Shown here in pieces: positions 17,466-26,148 of a stretch of 64,000 bases of DNA. How positions within the stretch are numbered: the stretch's first letter is position 1; each line of letters begins with the position of its first letter. The DNA lies in NCBI GenBank assembly GCA_041736705.1, contig JBGSTC010000022.1, positions 37,763-101,762 of the forward strand, written 5' to 3'. A model generated the notes under the pieces. That model saw only the letters and a program-made list of their open reading frames with translations. It searched no databases and had not been told where the DNA came from. The DNA comes from GWE2-51-13 sp041736705 (GTDB taxonomy: Bacteria > Bacillota_I > Bacilli_A > Erysipelotrichales > Erysipelotrichaceae). Both the position numbers and the translations under genes were made by a program.

Positions 17466-17924
17466 ATGAAATCATTGGTCATCTATGATTCCGTCTTCGG
17501 AAATACGGAGAAAATCGCCCAGGCGATTGTCGACGGATTGGGTGCAACATCCTCTCTGAAGCATGTTTCCAACGTAAAACCCGACGATTTGAACGTCGAA
17601 CTACTGGTGGTCGGATCCCCGACCCGCGCGTTCAACGCCATGCCCACCTTAAATTCATTTTTGCGTTCTCTTCCATCCAATTCACTTCGCTCCGTTCGTG
17701 TCGCCTCCTTTGATACACGGGTCGATGTCGGGGTCGTCGACAGTAAAGTGTTATCGACGATGGTGAAGTTCTTCGGTTACGCCGGGGAGAAGATTTTGAA
17801 GATCCTGGTCTCGAAAGGCGGGGATTCCGTCGGGACGAATGCGTTTTTCGTTCTCGACAAGGAAGGACCGTTGAAAGACGGAGAAATTCCTCGTGCCCAA
17901 GAGTGGGCGAAACAACTGCACTAA
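17466..17924 (+). CDS. Flavodoxin family protein
   Basis: The 152 residues start with the FMN phosphate-binding loop SVFGNTEKIA (compare T/S-x-T-G-N-T of flavodoxins) and keep the SPTRAFNAMP segment near residue 57 that lines the flavin. It is expected to act as a small FMN electron carrier or flavin reductase. AAGGAGG precedes the start. It is 40 bases from the LURP-like gene and may be cotranscribed. Confidence 0.8.
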   Translation: MKSLVIYDSVFGNTEKIAQAIVDGLGATSSLKHVSNVKPDDLNVELLVVGSPTRAFNAMPTLNSFLRSLPSNSLRSVRVASFDTRVDVGVVDSKVLSTMVKFFGYAGEKILKILVSKGGDSVGTNAFFVLDKEGPLKDGEIPRAQEWAKQLH

Positions 17925-17926
17925 CA

Positions 17927-17953
17927 TGAAAAACGGCTCCGTAAGGGGCCGTT
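17927..17953 (-). terminator. Terminator of the MBL-fold gene
   Basis: AACGGCTCC-GTAA-GGGGCCGTT has one G-T pair; reading leftward it is followed by TTTTT. It overlaps the stop of the leftward gene and may also stop the flavodoxin transcript inefficiently. Confidence 0.7.
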
Positions 17954-18671
17954 AGTGTGTCAAGGAGACGATGGCTTGATTGGGATGGTCATCGAAGATT
18001 CCGCCATGATAGGAAACGATGCGTTGGATATCATAGTGGGATAAGCGCTTCAAGGTAATCGATGCTTCGTTAAGATCGTGGGTGAAGTCGGGATTGGCAC
18101 CGATCAGCTTGCCATCCTGGATGTTCATGGCATCCCCGGCGATCAAGGTCTTGGATTTGCGATGATAAAGACAGAGATGACCCAAGGTATGGCCGGGCGT
18201 ATGGATGACGTCGATGCCGCCATCGAAGTCCAACACATCGCCATCCTTCAAGCCGAAATCGACCGGAGCGGTGATCAACGGGAAGACTTTCTTCATCTGA
18301 GTGATGAAGAGTTGTTTCTTTTCTGGCAAGGTATCGAAGATCGGCTCGAGGTCCTGGATTTTCAGCGCGGGGACGCTACCGTCGATGAAGGGGATTTCAT
18401 CCACATGAGCCCACACTTTCACTTGCGGAAGTCTGCGCCGCAGTTCCCTCAGACCTCCGATATGGTCGCGGTCGTGATGGGTGATCAAGATTCTCGTGAT
18501 GTTTTCAAGTTGGAGTCCGGCTTCGCGAATCGCTTGGACTAATAGATCTTCCTGACCGAGATTCCCCGTGTCGACCAAGAGGGCTTCCGTTTCAGTGAAC
18601 AAGATGGAAAGGTGATACGCCCCTCGTTCCTGGGGGATCACCAACACTTCAAAACCTTGGGAAATCTTCAT
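17952..18671 (-). CDS. Metallo-beta-lactamase-fold hydrolase
   Basis: This 239-residue protein has metal motifs HHDRDH (residues about 63-68), the histidine of HTPGHTLGH and the aspartate in AGDAM. The usual HxHxDH is altered to HxDxDH, a variant seen in many MBL hydrolases of Bacillota. Such proteins hydrolyse thioesters, lactones or phosphodiesters; the substrate is not evident. It is transcribed alone, convergent with the flavodoxin gene. Confidence 0.8.
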   Translation of the reverse strand: MKISQGFEVLVIPQERGAYHLSILFTETEALLVDTGNLGQEDLLVQAIREAGLQLENITRILITHHDRDHIGGLRELRRRLPQVKVWAHVDEIPFIDGSVPALKIQDLEPIFDTLPEKKQLFITQMKKVFPLITAPVDFGLKDGDVLDFDGGIDVIHTPGHTLGHLCLYHRKSKTLIAGDAMNIQDGKLIGANPDFTHDLNEASITLKRLSHYDIQRIVSYHGGIFDDHPNQAIVSLTH

Positions 18672-18845
18672 ATCCTTACCTCGCTTTTCCCCATTTTAGC
18701 ATATTCTCTTCCCCCTTGGCTTGACCAAGAGACCGATTTCAGGACGGGATTTTGACGGTTCATGCGAAAATTCTTTCCAATCGTGAAAAATAGGGTAAAA
18801 TAAGCAAGGTTGGGGGTGTTGCCACGACTAAATTGTCCTTGTTTA

Positions 18846-18881
18846 TGTACTCTTGAGATAAAAATCGTGATAGAGTACAAT
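18846..18881 (+). promoter_or_regulatory. WYL gene promoter flanked by an inverted repeat
   Basis: TTGAGA (18853-18858) and TACAAT (18876-18881) are 17 bp apart. TGTACTCT (18846-18853) and AGAGTACA (18872-18879) form a perfect 8-bp inverted repeat that spans the promoter, a likely site for autoregulation. Confidence 0.6.
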
Positions 18882-18902
18882 AGAATGAGCGAGGATTGAA
18901 CG

Positions 18903-19883
18903 ATGACCACGACCGGGAACAGTAAACTTAAACTTTTGTATGTACTCAGGTTTTTGTTGGAGAAGACGGATGAAGAACATCCGGTGACCGTGCAGGAGAT
19001 CATCGACGAATTACGGTCGATGGGCTTAAGCAGCGAGCGGAAAAGCATCTATGAGTACATCGAACTCTTGAAAGAGTACGGGGTGGACATCCTCTGTAAC
19101 CGCGAGAAGCGTAACCGCTACTTCGTCGGGTCGCGCGAATTCGAATTGCCCGAATTGAAGCTTTTGGTCGACGCTGTCCAGTATTCGAAATTCATCACGC
19201 AGAAAAAGAGCGACGAGTTGATCCGCAAGATCAACGGGTTGGCCAGCGAGAACCAGGCGAAACAACTGAACCGGGTCTATGTCACCAACCGGTTGAAAAC
19301 GACCAACGAGAAAATCTACTATAGCGTCGACATCCTCCACAACGCGATCGCCAACCGTTGTAAAGTGAGTTTCCGCTACTTCGACGTCGATGTCGATAAG
19401 CAAATCAAGTTCCGCAAGAACGGACAACACTACATCGCGACACCCTGTATCCTGGTGTGGGACGATGAGAATTACTATCTGGTGACCTACCATGAGAAAT
19501 ATGCCAAATTCGTCAATTACCGCGTCGATAAGATGGTCGATGTGACAATGTGCGAGGAACACTTCGAAGAACTTCCGGCGGACAAGGATGTCCGCGAGTA
19601 TTGTCAGAAAATCTTCAATATGTTCGGCGGCGAGGAAATGTTGGTCGAACTCGAGTGTAGCCATGAGTTGATCGGTGTCATCTTCGACCGCTTCGGATCC
19701 GATGTGGTATTGACCCCTGCAGGGGACAAACGTTTCTTGGTCAATGTCCCGATCGTCTTCAGTCCGACGTTCATGGCTTGGATTTTCCAGTTCGAAGACA
19801 AGATGAAACTGGTCGGACCGCAGAGCGCCGTCGACCGGTTTAAGGAAATGATCCATAAAACAAGTGGAATCTACGACGTATAA
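18903..19883 (+). CDS. WYL-domain transcriptional regulator
   Basis: The 326-residue protein has an N-terminal winged helix (about 10-70), a central WYL domain with the ligand-contacting stretch WDDENYYLVTYH, and a C-terminal WCX-like extension. WYL regulators sense nucleic-acid or nucleotide signals and often control DNA repair or defence genes. It precedes a DprA-like gene by 15 bases, so both are almost surely cotranscribed. It may bind the inverted repeat over its own promoter. Confidence 0.85.
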   Translation: MTTTGNSKLKLLYVLRFLLEKTDEEHPVTVQEIIDELRSMGLSSERKSIYEYIELLKEYGVDILCNREKRNRYFVGSREFELPELKLLVDAVQYSKFITQKKSDELIRKINGLASENQAKQLNRVYVTNRLKTTNEKIYYSVDILHNAIANRCKVSFRYFDVDVDKQIKFRKNGQHYIATPCILVWDDENYYLVTYHEKYAKFVNYRVDKMVDVTMCEEHFEELPADKDVREYCQKIFNMFGGEEMLVELECSHELIGVIFDRFGSDVVLTPAGDKRFLVNVPIVFSPTFMAWIFQFEDKMKLVGPQSAVDRFKEMIHKTSGIYDV

Positions 19884-19898
19884 ACCAAGGAGAAACGT

Positions 19899-20795
19899 GT
19901 GAATCACTATCAACGGAATCGGGAAATCGCGATCAACTTCGAAATTCTGCGCAAACTGGTGCAGGATGATGCGAAGTTGAACCAAATGATTACTCGTGAT
20001 AGGTTTCACGAACTTCTCCAAGTTTCCGAGTTCTATTTCAACTATTGTCCGGCATCCAAATTCATCCAGGATTATCCGAAAGTGTTCCAGATGATCCAGC
20101 GGGAAACCGTCGGGGCGTTTGCGAAACTTTTACCGAATACGAAAATCATCAGTAAGTTCGACGAGGAGTATCCCGCGATCCTGCTTCAGGACTTGAAAGA
20201 GGAAGCGCCGTTGTTTCTTTACGGGTGCGGAAACCTTTCCCTATTGAATCGCAAACATCCGAAGATCGCAATCGTCGGCAGTCGTAGCGCCAACGAGAAG
20301 GAAATGATCCATGCGAAGACCCTGAGTCAAACCTTAGGCAAGTCGGGATACATCGTGATGTCGGGATTCGACGATCCGCTTGACACCTGCGTCCAGGCGG
20401 CTTCCCAGGAGAACCGTTTCCCCAGCATCACGCTTCTGCATATGCCCTTGGTCAAATCCTTCGTGGAAGGAAGCCTGAGCGCTTCCATCAAACGTCAGCT
20501 TTTCTCATCGCCGTCGTTGACCCTTTCCCCGTTCCCTCCGACCCAGGCCGGCATGCTGAAAAGCGAATCGGAACTGATCGGACGGATGTTGGCGTCGATC
20601 GGAAAAGTGTCGGTCGTCATGAGCGCCAAAGAAGGGGGAAGCGCCCATCGCGAAGCCGGATATTGCGTCTCCCTGCATAAACCGGTCATCCTTCCCAAAT
20701 ACATCCTTCTCTCCCTGAAATTCATCGACAGCCGCTATATCTTCTCCGTCGATTCCGATGAGGAATTGATGACCATGATCCAACAGTTCGCCTGA
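19899..20795 (+). CDS. Divergent DprA/Smf-like Rossmann protein
   Basis: A 298-residue protein whose central part has the DprA motif IAIVGSR (about residue 123), followed by SGF in place of SGxARGID, and a later VVMSAKEGGSAHREA segment matching the V-EA-SGA-TA block of DprA. Canonical DprA binds ssDNA and loads RecA during transformation; here the GID..AH residues are lost, so that role is doubtful. The N-terminal 110 residues are unlike the usual SAM domain. It starts with GTG after AAGGAGA and is coupled to a WYL regulator. It could be a degenerate DprA or a SLOG-like nucleotide sensor. Confidence 0.6.
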   Translation: MNHYQRNREIAINFEILRKLVQDDAKLNQMITRDRFHELLQVSEFYFNYCPASKFIQDYPKVFQMIQRETVGAFAKLLPNTKIISKFDEEYPAILLQDLKEEAPLFLYGCGNLSLLNRKHPKIAIVGSRSANEKEMIHAKTLSQTLGKSGYIVMSGFDDPLDTCVQAASQENRFPSITLLHMPLVKSFVEGSLSASIKRQLFSSPSLTLSPFPPTQAGMLKSESELIGRMLASIGKVSVVMSAKEGGSAHREAGYCVSLHKPVILPKYILLSLKFIDSRYIFSVDSDEELMTMIQQFA

Positions 20796-20820
20796 GAAGT
20801 CCATTGACTTCTCTTTTTTT
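20794..20820 (+). terminator. Terminator of the WYL-DprA operon
   Basis: GAGAAGTC-CATT-GACTTCTC followed by T7. Confidence 0.9.
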
Positions 20821-20868
20821 CACCTTTCTTTCGTCTCTGCGTCACATTTTCGTCATCTTGGTTTGCGA

Positions 20869-21045
20869 TACTATGACTGTCCGATAAGAGTCTTCGACAT
20901 CTTCTTCCATTCCCCGAGTCGACGACGATTCCACCCCTCCTGGATGAATTTCAATGAATCCCCGTCACTCGTTTGTTTCCTTTCAATCTTCACAAAGATT
21001 CGATGATTTGTTTCAAGAAAAGGTTCCGAGGCAGCGGAACTTTTT
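20869..21045 (+). ncRNA. Possible small RNA ending in a terminator
   Basis: The 332-base gap between the DprA-like and ArsR genes holds a TACTAT -10 box (20869-20874, weak -35), about 140 bases without an open frame, and a strong terminator GTTCCG-AGGCAG-CGGAAC plus T5 (21018-21045). This arrangement suggests a short untranslated transcript. No known RNA family was recognised. Confidence 0.35.
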
Positions 21046-21075
21046 CTTTTCCCTCGATTAAGCATTGTTTACGTA

Positions 21076-21107
21076 TTGACAAGTATATTAGAAAAATCTA
21101 ATATACT
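21076..21107 (+). promoter_or_regulatory. ArsR operon promoter with perfect palindromic operator
   Basis: TTGACA (21076-21081) and TAATAT (21099-21104) are 17 bp apart. AGTATATTAGA (21082-21092) and TCTAATATACT (21097-21107) form a perfect 11-bp inverted repeat that fills the spacer and covers the -10, ideal for repression by the ArsR protein encoded next. Confidence 0.9.
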
Positions 21108-21127
21108 AATGGACTAGGAGGTGCACC

Positions 21128-21427
21128 ATGGAATTCGACGAGAAACTCTATACGCAAAAGAGCGAACTACTCAAAGTGTTGGCTCATCCGATCCGTCTGT
21201 GCATCGTTCGCGGGCTCTTAAACCATGGGTCATGCAACGTATCGCATATGGAAGAATGCTTGAATGTCTCGCAATCCGCGGTCTCCCAGCATCTCGCAAA
21301 ACTCAAATCCGCCGGTGTGTTGTCTGTGAAACGCAGCGGAAATACCAATCATTATGAACTGGTGAACCCGGAAGTGGTCCGGGTCATCGTATGCCTCTTC
21401 ACTGAGGAAGGAAAGGAAATCGCATGA
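21128..21427 (+). CDS. ArsR family repressor, probably persulfide-responsive
   Basis: This 99-residue winged helix has recognition region SQSAVSQHLAKLK. Four cysteines are present: C25 in RLCIVR, two in GSCNVSHMEEC, and one near residue 90 in VIVCLF. The pair C25 and the C-terminal Cys occupies helices alpha-2 and alpha-5, roughly where SqrR/BigR-type sensors form a tetrasulfide bridge. This and the sulfur-handling gene it precedes suggest sensing of reactive sulfur; a metal sensor is the alternative. Its end overlaps the next gene by 4 bases (ATGA). Confidence 0.85.
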   Translation: MEFDEKLYTQKSELLKVLAHPIRLCIVRGLLNHGSCNVSHMEECLNVSQSAVSQHLAKLKSAGVLSVKRSGNTNHYELVNPEVVRVIVCLFTEEGKEIA

Positions 21428-23895
21428 AGAAAATTCTAATCGTAGGAGGGGTCGCGGGAGGCGCGACCGCAGCCGCACGTCTTCGTCGTTTGAACGAAGA
21501 AGACAAAATCATATTGTTCGAGCGGGATGAATACATCAGTTTCGCGAACTGCGGGCTCCCGTATTATCTTGGAGGCGTCATCAAGCAGCGCGATAAACTT
21601 TTCGTCCAGACCGTCGAAGGGATGAGCGAGCGCTTCAACCTCGACATCCGCAATTTCAACGAAGTCACCGAAATCAACAAGGCCGAGAAGTTCGTCACCG
21701 TCCGCAACACGCAAACCGGCGCGACCTACACCGAATCCTTCGATGTTTTGATTTTATCCCCCGGAGCCAAGCCGATCCAACCTCCGATCCCGGGCATCAA
21801 GGAAGCGACCAACCTGTTCGTCTTGCGCAACATCCCGGATACCGATGCGATCTACAACTTCATCAAAGACAAACAACCCAAGACGGCGGTCGTCGTCGGG
21901 GGCGGGTTCATCGGCGTCGAAATGGCCGAAAACTTGGTCGAACGCGGGATCAAAGTCACCTTGGTCGAAAAGATGCCGCAAGTTTTGGCACCGCTTGATT
22001 TCGAAATGGCTCAGATGGTCCATCAGGAACTCAACACCCACGGGGTCGAACTGGTCCTTGGAGACGGGGTTTCGCACTTCTCAAACAACGGCCATACGAT
22101 CCATCTAGAATCCGGTAAAGAAGTCGACACCGACCTCTTGATCCTATCAATCGGGGTCGTCCCCGAAAACGGATTGGCGAAGAACGGCGGACTCCAACTC
22201 GGACCGCGCGGACACATCGCCACCAACCCCCAACTCAGAACCTTCGACGCCGCGACCGGTGAAGTCATCCACGATATCTATGCCATCGGGGATGCCATCC
22301 AAGTCAAGGATGTCGTGACGGGCGGGGATACCGCCATCGCCTTGGCCTGGCCTGCGAACCGTCAAGGACGCATCGTCGCCGACATCATCAACGGCTACGA
22401 TGTCCAATACAACGGATCCTTGGGGACCAGCGTCTTGAAGGTCTTCAATCTGACCGTCGCCGCGACCGGCAACAACCAACGTCTGCTCGACATGAAGAAG
22501 ATCCCGTACCAGGCGATCCATGCCCACCGCGGGAACCATGCTTCCTATTATCCCAACTCCACCAACATCGCTCTTAAACTCCTCTTCAATCCGGAAACGG
22601 GTGAAATCTTGGGAGCTCAGGCGGTCGGACAAGAAGGAACGGAAAAACGGATCGACGTCATCGCCACGGCCATCAAGCTGAAGGCGAAAGTCACCCAACT
22701 TTCCGACCTTGAACTTAGCTATGCCCCGCCCTTCAGCAGTGCGAAGGATCCGGTCAATATCCTAGGCTATATCGCCGAGAACGTGCTCCACAACGATTAC
22801 AGCGTCACCTATGTCCAACAAGTCGAACAACTGGCGAAAGAAGGGGCGTACTTACTGGACGTCCGTACGCCGATCGAATTCTCGACCGGACATTTCCCGG
22901 GCGCCGTCAACATCGAAGTGGATGAACTGCGTCAACGCATCGGTGAAATCAAAGTGTCCAAAGACACCCCGATCTATGTCAATTGCCAAGTCGGTTTGCG
23001 CGCATACATCGCGATCCGCATCCTCAAAGCCAATGGATTCACCAAGCTCTTCAACGTATCCGGCGGATATTCCACCTACAAATCCTTCAAGTACGAACTC
23101 AGCACCATGAAGAAGTCCGTCGACACGAAAGTCGATGAAATCACGGGGAAGAGTTTGAATGAACTGAAAGTCGTCGACGTCGTCGGGCTGCAATGCCCGG
23201 GACCGCTGATGGCCACCTATAAAGCCATCACCGAAGCCAACGAAGGCGATCACATCAAGATCATCGCGACCGATCCGGGATTCGCGAAGGACGTGGAAAC
23301 GTGGAGCGTCAGTAACGGACATACCTTGGTTTCCAACGTGACCGAAGGCAACAAGTACATCGCCGAGATCGTCAAGGGACACAAGGATGTCAATTGCACC
23401 TTGGGCGCATTGACCCCCAACACCCAGGAAAACGCCACGATCGTTCTGTTTAGCGGGGAATTGGATAAAGCGTTGGCGGCCATGATCATCGCTCAAGGCG
23501 CGGCTGCCCAAGGCAAGAAAGTCACCATCTTCTATACCTTCTGGGGCTTGAACGCATTGCGTAAACCGCAGGGTGTCGCCACCGAAAAGAACCTGATCGA
23601 AAAGATGTTCGGATTCATGATGCCAAGAGGCGCATCCAAACTTCCGCTCTCCAGCATGAACATGGGCGGGATGGGGAAAGCGATGATCGAAGGGATCATG
23701 AAAACCAAAGGCGTCGACCAGCTCGATGTCATGATGAAGAATTGTTTGGATCTGGGCGTGAAGTTCATCGCCTGCACGATGTCCATGGATCTGATGGGCA
23801 TCAAGAAAGAAGAATTGCTGGACGGGATCGAATACGGTGGCGTCGCGACGTACATCGCATCCAACGAAAACGTCGGAACGACTTTATTCATCTAA
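21424..23895 (+). CDS. CoA-disulfide/persulfide reductase fused to rhodanese, TusA and DsrE domains
   Basis: An 823-residue multidomain enzyme. Residues 1-440: FAD/NAD(P) pyridine nucleotide-disulfide oxidoreductase of the CoADR/Npsr class, with GGVAGG at 8-13 and the single active cysteine C43 in FANCGLPYY. About 455-550: rhodanese domain with loop CQVGLR (C521). About 570-645: TusA domain with CPGP (C591). About 660-823: DsrE/DsrF-like domain with C774 and C784. Each domain carries a sulfur-transfer cysteine, so persulfide could be passed along one chain and reduced or handed on. Control is by the upstream ArsR protein. Confidence 0.92.
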   Translation: MKKILIVGGVAGGATAAARLRRLNEEDKIILFERDEYISFANCGLPYYLGGVIKQRDKLFVQTVEGMSERFNLDIRNFNEVTEINKAEKFVTVRNTQTGATYTESFDVLILSPGAKPIQPPIPGIKEATNLFVLRNIPDTDAIYNFIKDKQPKTAVVVGGGFIGVEMAENLVERGIKVTLVEKMPQVLAPLDFEMAQMVHQELNTHGVELVLGDGVSHFSNNGHTIHLESGKEVDTDLLILSIGVVPENGLAKNGGLQLGPRGHIATNPQLRTFDAATGEVIHDIYAIGDAIQVKDVVTGGDTAIALAWPANRQGRIVADIINGYDVQYNGSLGTSVLKVFNLTVAATGNNQRLLDMKKIPYQAIHAHRGNHASYYPNSTNIALKLLFNPETGEILGAQAVGQEGTEKRIDVIATAIKLKAKVTQLSDLELSYAPPFSSAKDPVNILGYIAENVLHNDYSVTYVQQVEQLAKEGAYLLDVRTPIEFSTGHFPGAVNIEVDELRQRIGEIKVSKDTPIYVNCQVGLRAYIAIRILKANGFTKLFNVSGGYSTYKSFKYELSTMKKSVDTKVDEITGKSLNELKVVDVVGLQCPGPLMATYKAITEANEGDHIKIIATDPGFAKDVETWSVSNGHTLVSNVTEGNKYIAEIVKGHKDVNCTLGALTPNTQENATIVLFSGELDKALAAMIIAQGAAAQGKKVTIFYTFWGLNALRKPQGVATEKNLIEKMFGFMMPRGASKLPLSSMNMGGMGKAMIEGIMKTKGVDQLDVMMKNCLDLGVKFIACTMSMDLMGIKKEELLDGIEYGGVATYIASNENVGTTLFI

Positions 23896-23898
23896 ACT

Positions 23899-23929
23899 AA
23901 AACGCGGAAATCGACTTTCCGCGTTTTTT
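23899..23929 (+). terminator. Terminator of the persulfide operon
   Basis: AAAACGCGGAAA and TTTCCGCGTTTT enclose a 5-base loop and are followed by further T residues. Confidence 0.9.
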
Positions 23930-23986
23930 ATTCCAGTTTATTTAGGGATGGACTATAATGGAAATTGAAATCAGGGAGAGCCATCC

Positions 23987-24637
23987 ATGAAAAAATCCAT
24001 CCTTCTCCTCATTCTTATCCTCCTTTTGACCGGATGCATGCAAACCGAAGACAATAGCGCCGCATACCAAGAAGTCATCGCCCAACAAGAAGCGAAGATC
24101 GATGAATTAAGGAGCGAAGTGCAGACCTTGACGAAGGAGAAAGAGAACCTTCAGGCACTTCTGGATCAATTCGACCCCGATATCCTCAATCAAAACGCCA
24201 TGGTCTTCACCTCCATTTCGCTCCTGTTCGCCGGCGAGTCGAATTGCATCGCCGAAGCGGGTGCGACACGATGCGAGCTTCTCTCAAGTAACGCTACTCT
24301 GGATGCCCCGATCCAATCCTGGCCTTCGTTCATGCATGTCCTTAATCCGAACCCTGATCGGATTTTCATCGTCTATTATGATGAAGAAGAACTTTGGATC
24401 TATGATTCCTACCAGATCACGTCGCAGGAAGAAGCGCAGGAAATCATCGAACAGGAAGGAGCCGCTTCCATCGTCAAAACCTTCGAGGACGGGAGGGTGT
24501 TGGTCCAGTTCGTTTCGATCGGAATCACCTTGAATAATCCGACCGCCGTCGAAGCATATGAAACGCAATTTAAGAACCAGTTGACGGGCACGATTGACCT
24601 AAACATCAACGGGCAGGAAGCGGGAACGAATCAATGA
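23987..24637 (+). CDS. Coiled-coil lipoprotein
   Basis: The signal peptide ends in LLTGC (Cys17). Residues about 25-60 contain heptads (ALQ/ELRSEVQTLTKEKENLQ) of a coiled coil; the remaining 150 residues show no known motif. TATAAT lies at 23954-23959 and AGGGAGAG before the start. The stop overlaps the next start (ATGA), so the DUF1003 protein is translated from the same message. Function unknown. Confidence 0.75.
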   Translation: MKKSILLLILILLLTGCMQTEDNSAAYQEVIAQQEAKIDELRSEVQTLTKEKENLQALLDQFDPDILNQNAMVFTSISLLFAGESNCIAEAGATRCELLSSNATLDAPIQSWPSFMHVLNPNPDRIFIVYYDEEELWIYDSYQITSQEEAQEIIEQEGAASIVKTFEDGRVLVQFVSIGITLNNPTAVEAYETQFKNQLTGTIDLNINGQEAGTNQ

Positions 24638-25365
24638 CTCAAAAAAAACATGACATTCAACGCGAAGTTTGTCCGATTTGTTTGAAGGAGAAGTACTTAT
24701 CACAGATGGTTTCGATGTCACATCTTCAAGACTCGCTTCGGAAAGCCATCCGTAAAGATCATCCTGAAATTAATACAGATGGATATGTTTGCCTTGTGGA
24801 CCTCAATCATCTTCGTGCGAAATATGTTGATTCACTGATTCAGGATGAAATCGGGGAGTTGTCGAAATTGGATCGTGAAGTCGCCAAAAGCATCGTGACC
24901 CAGGAGACCATGGCACAGAACATCAATGATCAATTCACAGAGAAATTGACGGTCGGGGATAAAATCGCAGATCAAGTCGCGACATTCGGCGGGAGCTGGA
25001 GATTCATCATTTTCTTTGGTGTTTTCATCATCGTCTGGATCATCGTCAATTCGATTCTCCTGTTGACGACACACTTCGACCCCTACCCGTTCATTTTACT
25101 CAATCTTATCTTGTCATGTCTAGCTGCTCTTCAAGCACCGGTAATCATGATGAGCCAGAATCGACAAGAAGCCAAAGATCGTCTTCGATCCGAACACGAT
25201 TACAAGACGAATTTGAAGGCTGAACTTGAAATCAGGATATTGAATGAGAAACTCGATCATTTGATGTCTCATCAAATCCAAAGTTTGATGGAGACCCAAC
25301 AAATCTTGTTCGACATGATCGAAGAACGCGACGACAATAAGATTCATCCCAAAAATGTGCCTTGA
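24634..25365 (+). CDS. DUF1003 membrane protein
   Basis: The 243 residues begin with a possible zinc knuckle CPIC near residue 13 and continue with the DUF1003 core: a conserved GDKIADQVATFGGSW segment before two membrane helices (about 125-175) and a basic/coiled C-terminus. Related proteins are small membrane proteins of unknown function. It is coupled to the upstream lipoprotein gene by a 4-base overlap. Confidence 0.85.
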   Translation: MTQKKHDIQREVCPICLKEKYLSQMVSMSHLQDSLRKAIRKDHPEINTDGYVCLVDLNHLRAKYVDSLIQDEIGELSKLDREVAKSIVTQETMAQNINDQFTEKLTVGDKIADQVATFGGSWRFIIFFGVFIIVWIIVNSILLLTTHFDPYPFILLNLILSCLAALQAPVIMMSQNRQEAKDRLRSEHDYKTNLKAELEIRILNEKLDHLMSHQIQSLMETQQILFDMIEERDDNKIHPKNVP

Positions 25366-25470
25366 TGGACTAGAGATGTTTAGGTGTTTGAGTCTCGTTC
25401 GTTATGGGTTGACGTTCTTGACATAATTCCGCCATATTGTTTTGTTATCCTACACCCAGAGGTGAGTTTT

Positions 25471-26148
25471 ATGAACATCTTGTGTTGCGACGATGATCCG
25501 ATCGTCAAAGAAGCTCTACGGGTTTACATGAAGGAAGAAGGGTACACGACGACGTTTGCGTCCGACGGGGAAGAAGCCGTGTTGGCGTTTCGCAGCACCA
25601 ACCCCGATTTCATCGTGTTGGACATCATGATGCCCAAAAAAAACGGACTGGAAGTCTGTAAAGAAATACGTAAAGAGTCGGATGTACCGATTTTATTACT
25701 GACGGCGAAAGGTGAAGAGATCGACCGGATTCTCGGGTTTGAACTGGGAGCCGATGACTACATCGTGAAACCGTTCAGCGCCAGGGAAGTCATCGCACGG
25801 ATCAAGGCGATCCAGAGACGATTGAGCGAAAGCCGTGAAAAGAAGACGGTTCAGAAAATCGCCTACAAGAATCTCGAAGTCAACCAACAGAACTATACGA
25901 TCCGCATTAACCAGGAAGCCATCGCCGCGACCCCGAAGGAAGTGGAAATCCTGTTCTTATTGATGTCCCATCCGTCACAGGTCTTTACCCGCGACCAGAT
26001 CCTCAATCTAGTCTGGGGATACAGTTATTACGGGGATACCCGTTCGGTGGATACCCACATTAAACGGATCCGGGCCAAATTACCTCCACAACTTCACGAT
26101 GCTATCCAGACCATCTACGGCGTCGGGTATAAGTTCGAGGAAATCTGA
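25471..26148 (+). CDS. Response regulator, OmpR/PhoB family
   Basis: This 225-residue protein has a receiver domain with acidic pocket DDD at 7-9, phospho-acceptor D51 (VLDIMMP), and K about 100, followed by a winged helix (VFTRDQILNLVWG, RSVDTHIKRIRAKL). GAGGTGAG fits the ATG at 25471; the longer in-frame extension lacks a ribosome site. It overlaps the kinase gene by one base (TGATG) and forms a two-component system with it. The signal and targets are not evident. Confidence 0.92.
   Translation: MNILCCDDDPIVKEALRVYMKEEGYTTTFASDGEEAVLAFRSTNPDFIVLDIMMPKKNGLEVCKEIRKESDVPILLLTAKGEEIDRILGFELGADDYIVKPFSAREVIARIKAIQRRLSESREKKTVQKIAYKNLEVNQQNYTIRINQEAIAATPKEVEILFLLMSHPSQVFTRDQILNLVWGYSYYGDTRSVDTHIKRIRAKLPPQLHDAIQTIYGVGYKFEEI

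Noticed and set aside
19026..20021. 331-codon open frame on the minus strand
   Set aside because: It is antisense to the WYL regulator, which has clear motifs and a promoter; the antisense product shows no domain.
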